NCBI GenBank assembly: GCA_020634555.1 | Contig: JACKBK010000038.1 | Coordinates: 1 to 31,059 of the forward strand | From: Caldilineae bacterium | GTDB lineage: Bacteria > Chloroflexota > Anaerolineae > JAAEKA01 | Direction: 5' to 3' | Length of the DNA: 31,059 nt | Part shown: in pieces, positions 30,217 through 31,059 of the stretch | Position numbering within the stretch: the first letter of the stretch is position 1 | Layout: the number at the start of each line of letters is the position of its first letter | Notes under the pieces: model-generated | Seen by the model: the letters and a program-made list of their open reading frames with translations, nothing else | Database searches by the model: none | Told to the model about the DNA's origin: nothing | Translations under genes and position numbers: made by a program

Positions 30217-30286
30217 GAGTCGAGCCTTCAGGCGGGTCAACGTATGGGATTCGAGCCTGCAAACCCCGGCTAAAGCCTGGACTCCA
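30217..30286. repeat. Inverted repeat of the GGCTAAAGCC family
   Basis: Two 22-bp arms, TGGAGTCGAGCC... (30217-30238) and ...GCCTGGACTCCA (30265-30286), are complementary except for 4 positions and enclose 26 bp. The right arm shares CCCGGCTAAAGCCT with the 52-bp palindrome at 18508. Confidence 0.7.
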
Positions 30287-30324
30287 TGTCGTAGTTGGAA
30301 TTGTTGCCGGCGCAACAGAGTCGT

Positions 30325-30353
30325 TTGCTCCCGATGCCTGGTTGGGCTATACT
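30325..30353 (+). promoter_or_regulatory. Promoter of the Uma2-family gene
   Basis: TTGCTC (30325-30330) and TATACT (30348-30353) are 17 bp apart, giving a leader of about 24 nt that contains AGGAGG before ATG 30384. Confidence 0.65.
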
Positions 30354-30383
30354 GCACACTAGAACGCCGCCAGGAGGTTTGTG

Positions 30384-31059
30384 ATGGGTGTTGTAACCAA
30401 CGATCTTGTAGAACAAGTACTGTCCGCTGGCGAGCCGGCCGAGCGGCAGTTGCGCCGGCAGTTGCTGGATGTACTTCTCGCGCCCTCCGAGCCAACCAGG
30501 ATGACCTACCAGGAGTTCCTGGAATGGCTGGACGAGGATACGCTGGCCGAGTGGGTGAATGGGGAGGTAATCATGACCAGTCCGGCATCGAAACCACATC
30601 AAGATATTGTTGGTTTTCTTGGTGGCGTATTGCGTAGCTTTGTGGAACAACACAGGCTTGGCCTGATAGTGGTCGCTCCTTTTCAGATGAGGCTGGAGGA
30701 ATCGGGGCGGGAACCGGACCTGCTGTTCGTGACCGCTCATCATCTGGACCGGGTACGCCACACCTATCTGGACGGGCCGGCCGATCTGGTGGTCGAGATC
30801 GTGTCGCCGGAGAGCGCCGGCCGCGACCGCGGCGAGAAGTTCTACGAGTACGAGGCAGCCGGCATCCCCGAGTACTGGTTGTTGGACCCGCAAACCCACC
30901 GGGCGGAGTTCTACCAGCTAGGGTCTGAAGGTCAGTACAGGCTGGTAGCACCGGACGCGGAGGACATTTACCGCTCGGCCGTGCTGCCCGGCTTCTGGCT
31001 GCGGGTCGGGTGGCTGTGGCAGCAGCCGCTGCCACGGGTGCTGGACGTGCTGCGCGAGC
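30384..31059 (+). CDS. Uma2-family (DUF820) PD-(D/E)XK protein, cut by the window end
   Basis: 225 codons are open to the last base with no stop, so the 3' end is missing. The start is firm: AGGAGG 8 nt upstream and the promoter before that. Family pattern: MTYQEFLEWLDEDTLAEWVNGEV, then EPDLLFV with Asp112, DLVVEIVSPES with Glu138, and DRGEKFYEYEAAGIPEYWLLDP with Lys152. Uma2 proteins are abundant in Chloroflexota and cyanobacteria, have a restriction-endonuclease-like core and no settled role. Confidence 0.88.
   Translation, partial: MGVVTNDLVEQVLSAGEPAERQLRRQLLDVLLAPSEPTRMTYQEFLEWLDEDTLAEWVNGEVIMTSPASKPHQDIVGFLGGVLRSFVEQHRLGLIVVAPFQMRLEESGREPDLLFVTAHHLDRVRHTYLDGPADLVVEIVSPESAGRDRGEKFYEYEAAGIPEYWLLDPQTHRAEFYQLGSEGQYRLVAPDAEDIYRSAVLPGFWLRVGWLWQQPLPRVLDVLRE

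Overview
The window is a high-GC bacterial chromosome segment packed with genes. The gene mix suggests Chloroflexota (Anaerolineae/Caldilineae-like): a CoxG-type protein, a SufU/SufS-type Fe-S operon, a NurA-HerA operon, a PP2C-like protein next to a LytR-CpsA-Psr protein, a free-standing archaeal-type ThrRS editing domain and many small intergenic repeats. The taxonomy is inferred from gene content only; there is no rRNA or other marker here.

Layout. (1) 1-753: the end of what may be a CO-dehydrogenase-type locus, with coxG. (2) 754-5650: an accessory island, clearly more AT-rich from about 1450 to 4750. It holds a DUF4258/YgiT toxin-antitoxin pair, a 29-residue copy of the CoxG membrane tail, a TcmP plus three-Cys-motif (DUF5131) pair, a PD-(D/E)XK-like gene, broken 5' ends of a mug uracil-DNA glycosylase gene (two copies) and of an XRE antitoxin gene, and a small-protein/nucleotidyltransferase pair. 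(3) 5700-9650: a tyrosine phosphatase, a DUF2087 protein, pncB (NAD salvage), a DinB-like protein and a YdeI-like protein. (4) 9778-13375, minus strand: nurA, a HAS-barrel-like gene and herA, forming a DNA end-processing operon, divergent from (5) 13590-17538: a membrane-anchored PP2C-like protein and an LCP envelope protein. (6) 17666-21169: a universal stress protein, a small membrane protein, and a P450/glycosyltransferase-2 pair. (7) 21225-22613: an M19 dipeptidase and the ThrRS editing-domain protein, ending at a strong terminator. (8) 22649-25804, minus strand: a class-IV PLP enzyme, a nuclease-like/Tudor-like protein and a GT-C-like membrane protein. (9) 25871-28551, minus strand: a Fe-S assembly operon in the order sufU-like, sufS, sufU, Rieske ferredoxin, SufT-like. 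(10) 28866-31059: hutI and a truncated Uma2-family gene that runs off the window.

The most unusual signal is in the island. Two unrelated cargo modules, the toxin-antitoxin pair and the PD-(D/E)XK gene, are each bracketed by direct duplications of one end of a host gene (coxG 3' end, 75 bp, 70/75 identical; mug 5' end, 61 bp, about 51/61 identical). No transposase, integrase or tRNA is visible. The second signal is the TcmP/DUF5131/PD-(D/E)XK neighbourhood, a candidate nucleic-acid modification or defence cassette of unknown function. Regulatory points include an intrinsic-terminator-like hairpin between a well-formed promoter and the start of the suf operon, several apparently leaderless genes, and at least four families of small dispersed repeats: an 84-bp element with 16-bp inverted ends, REP-like doublets, GGCTAAAGCC palindromes and heptamer tracts, one of them inside the coxG coding sequence.
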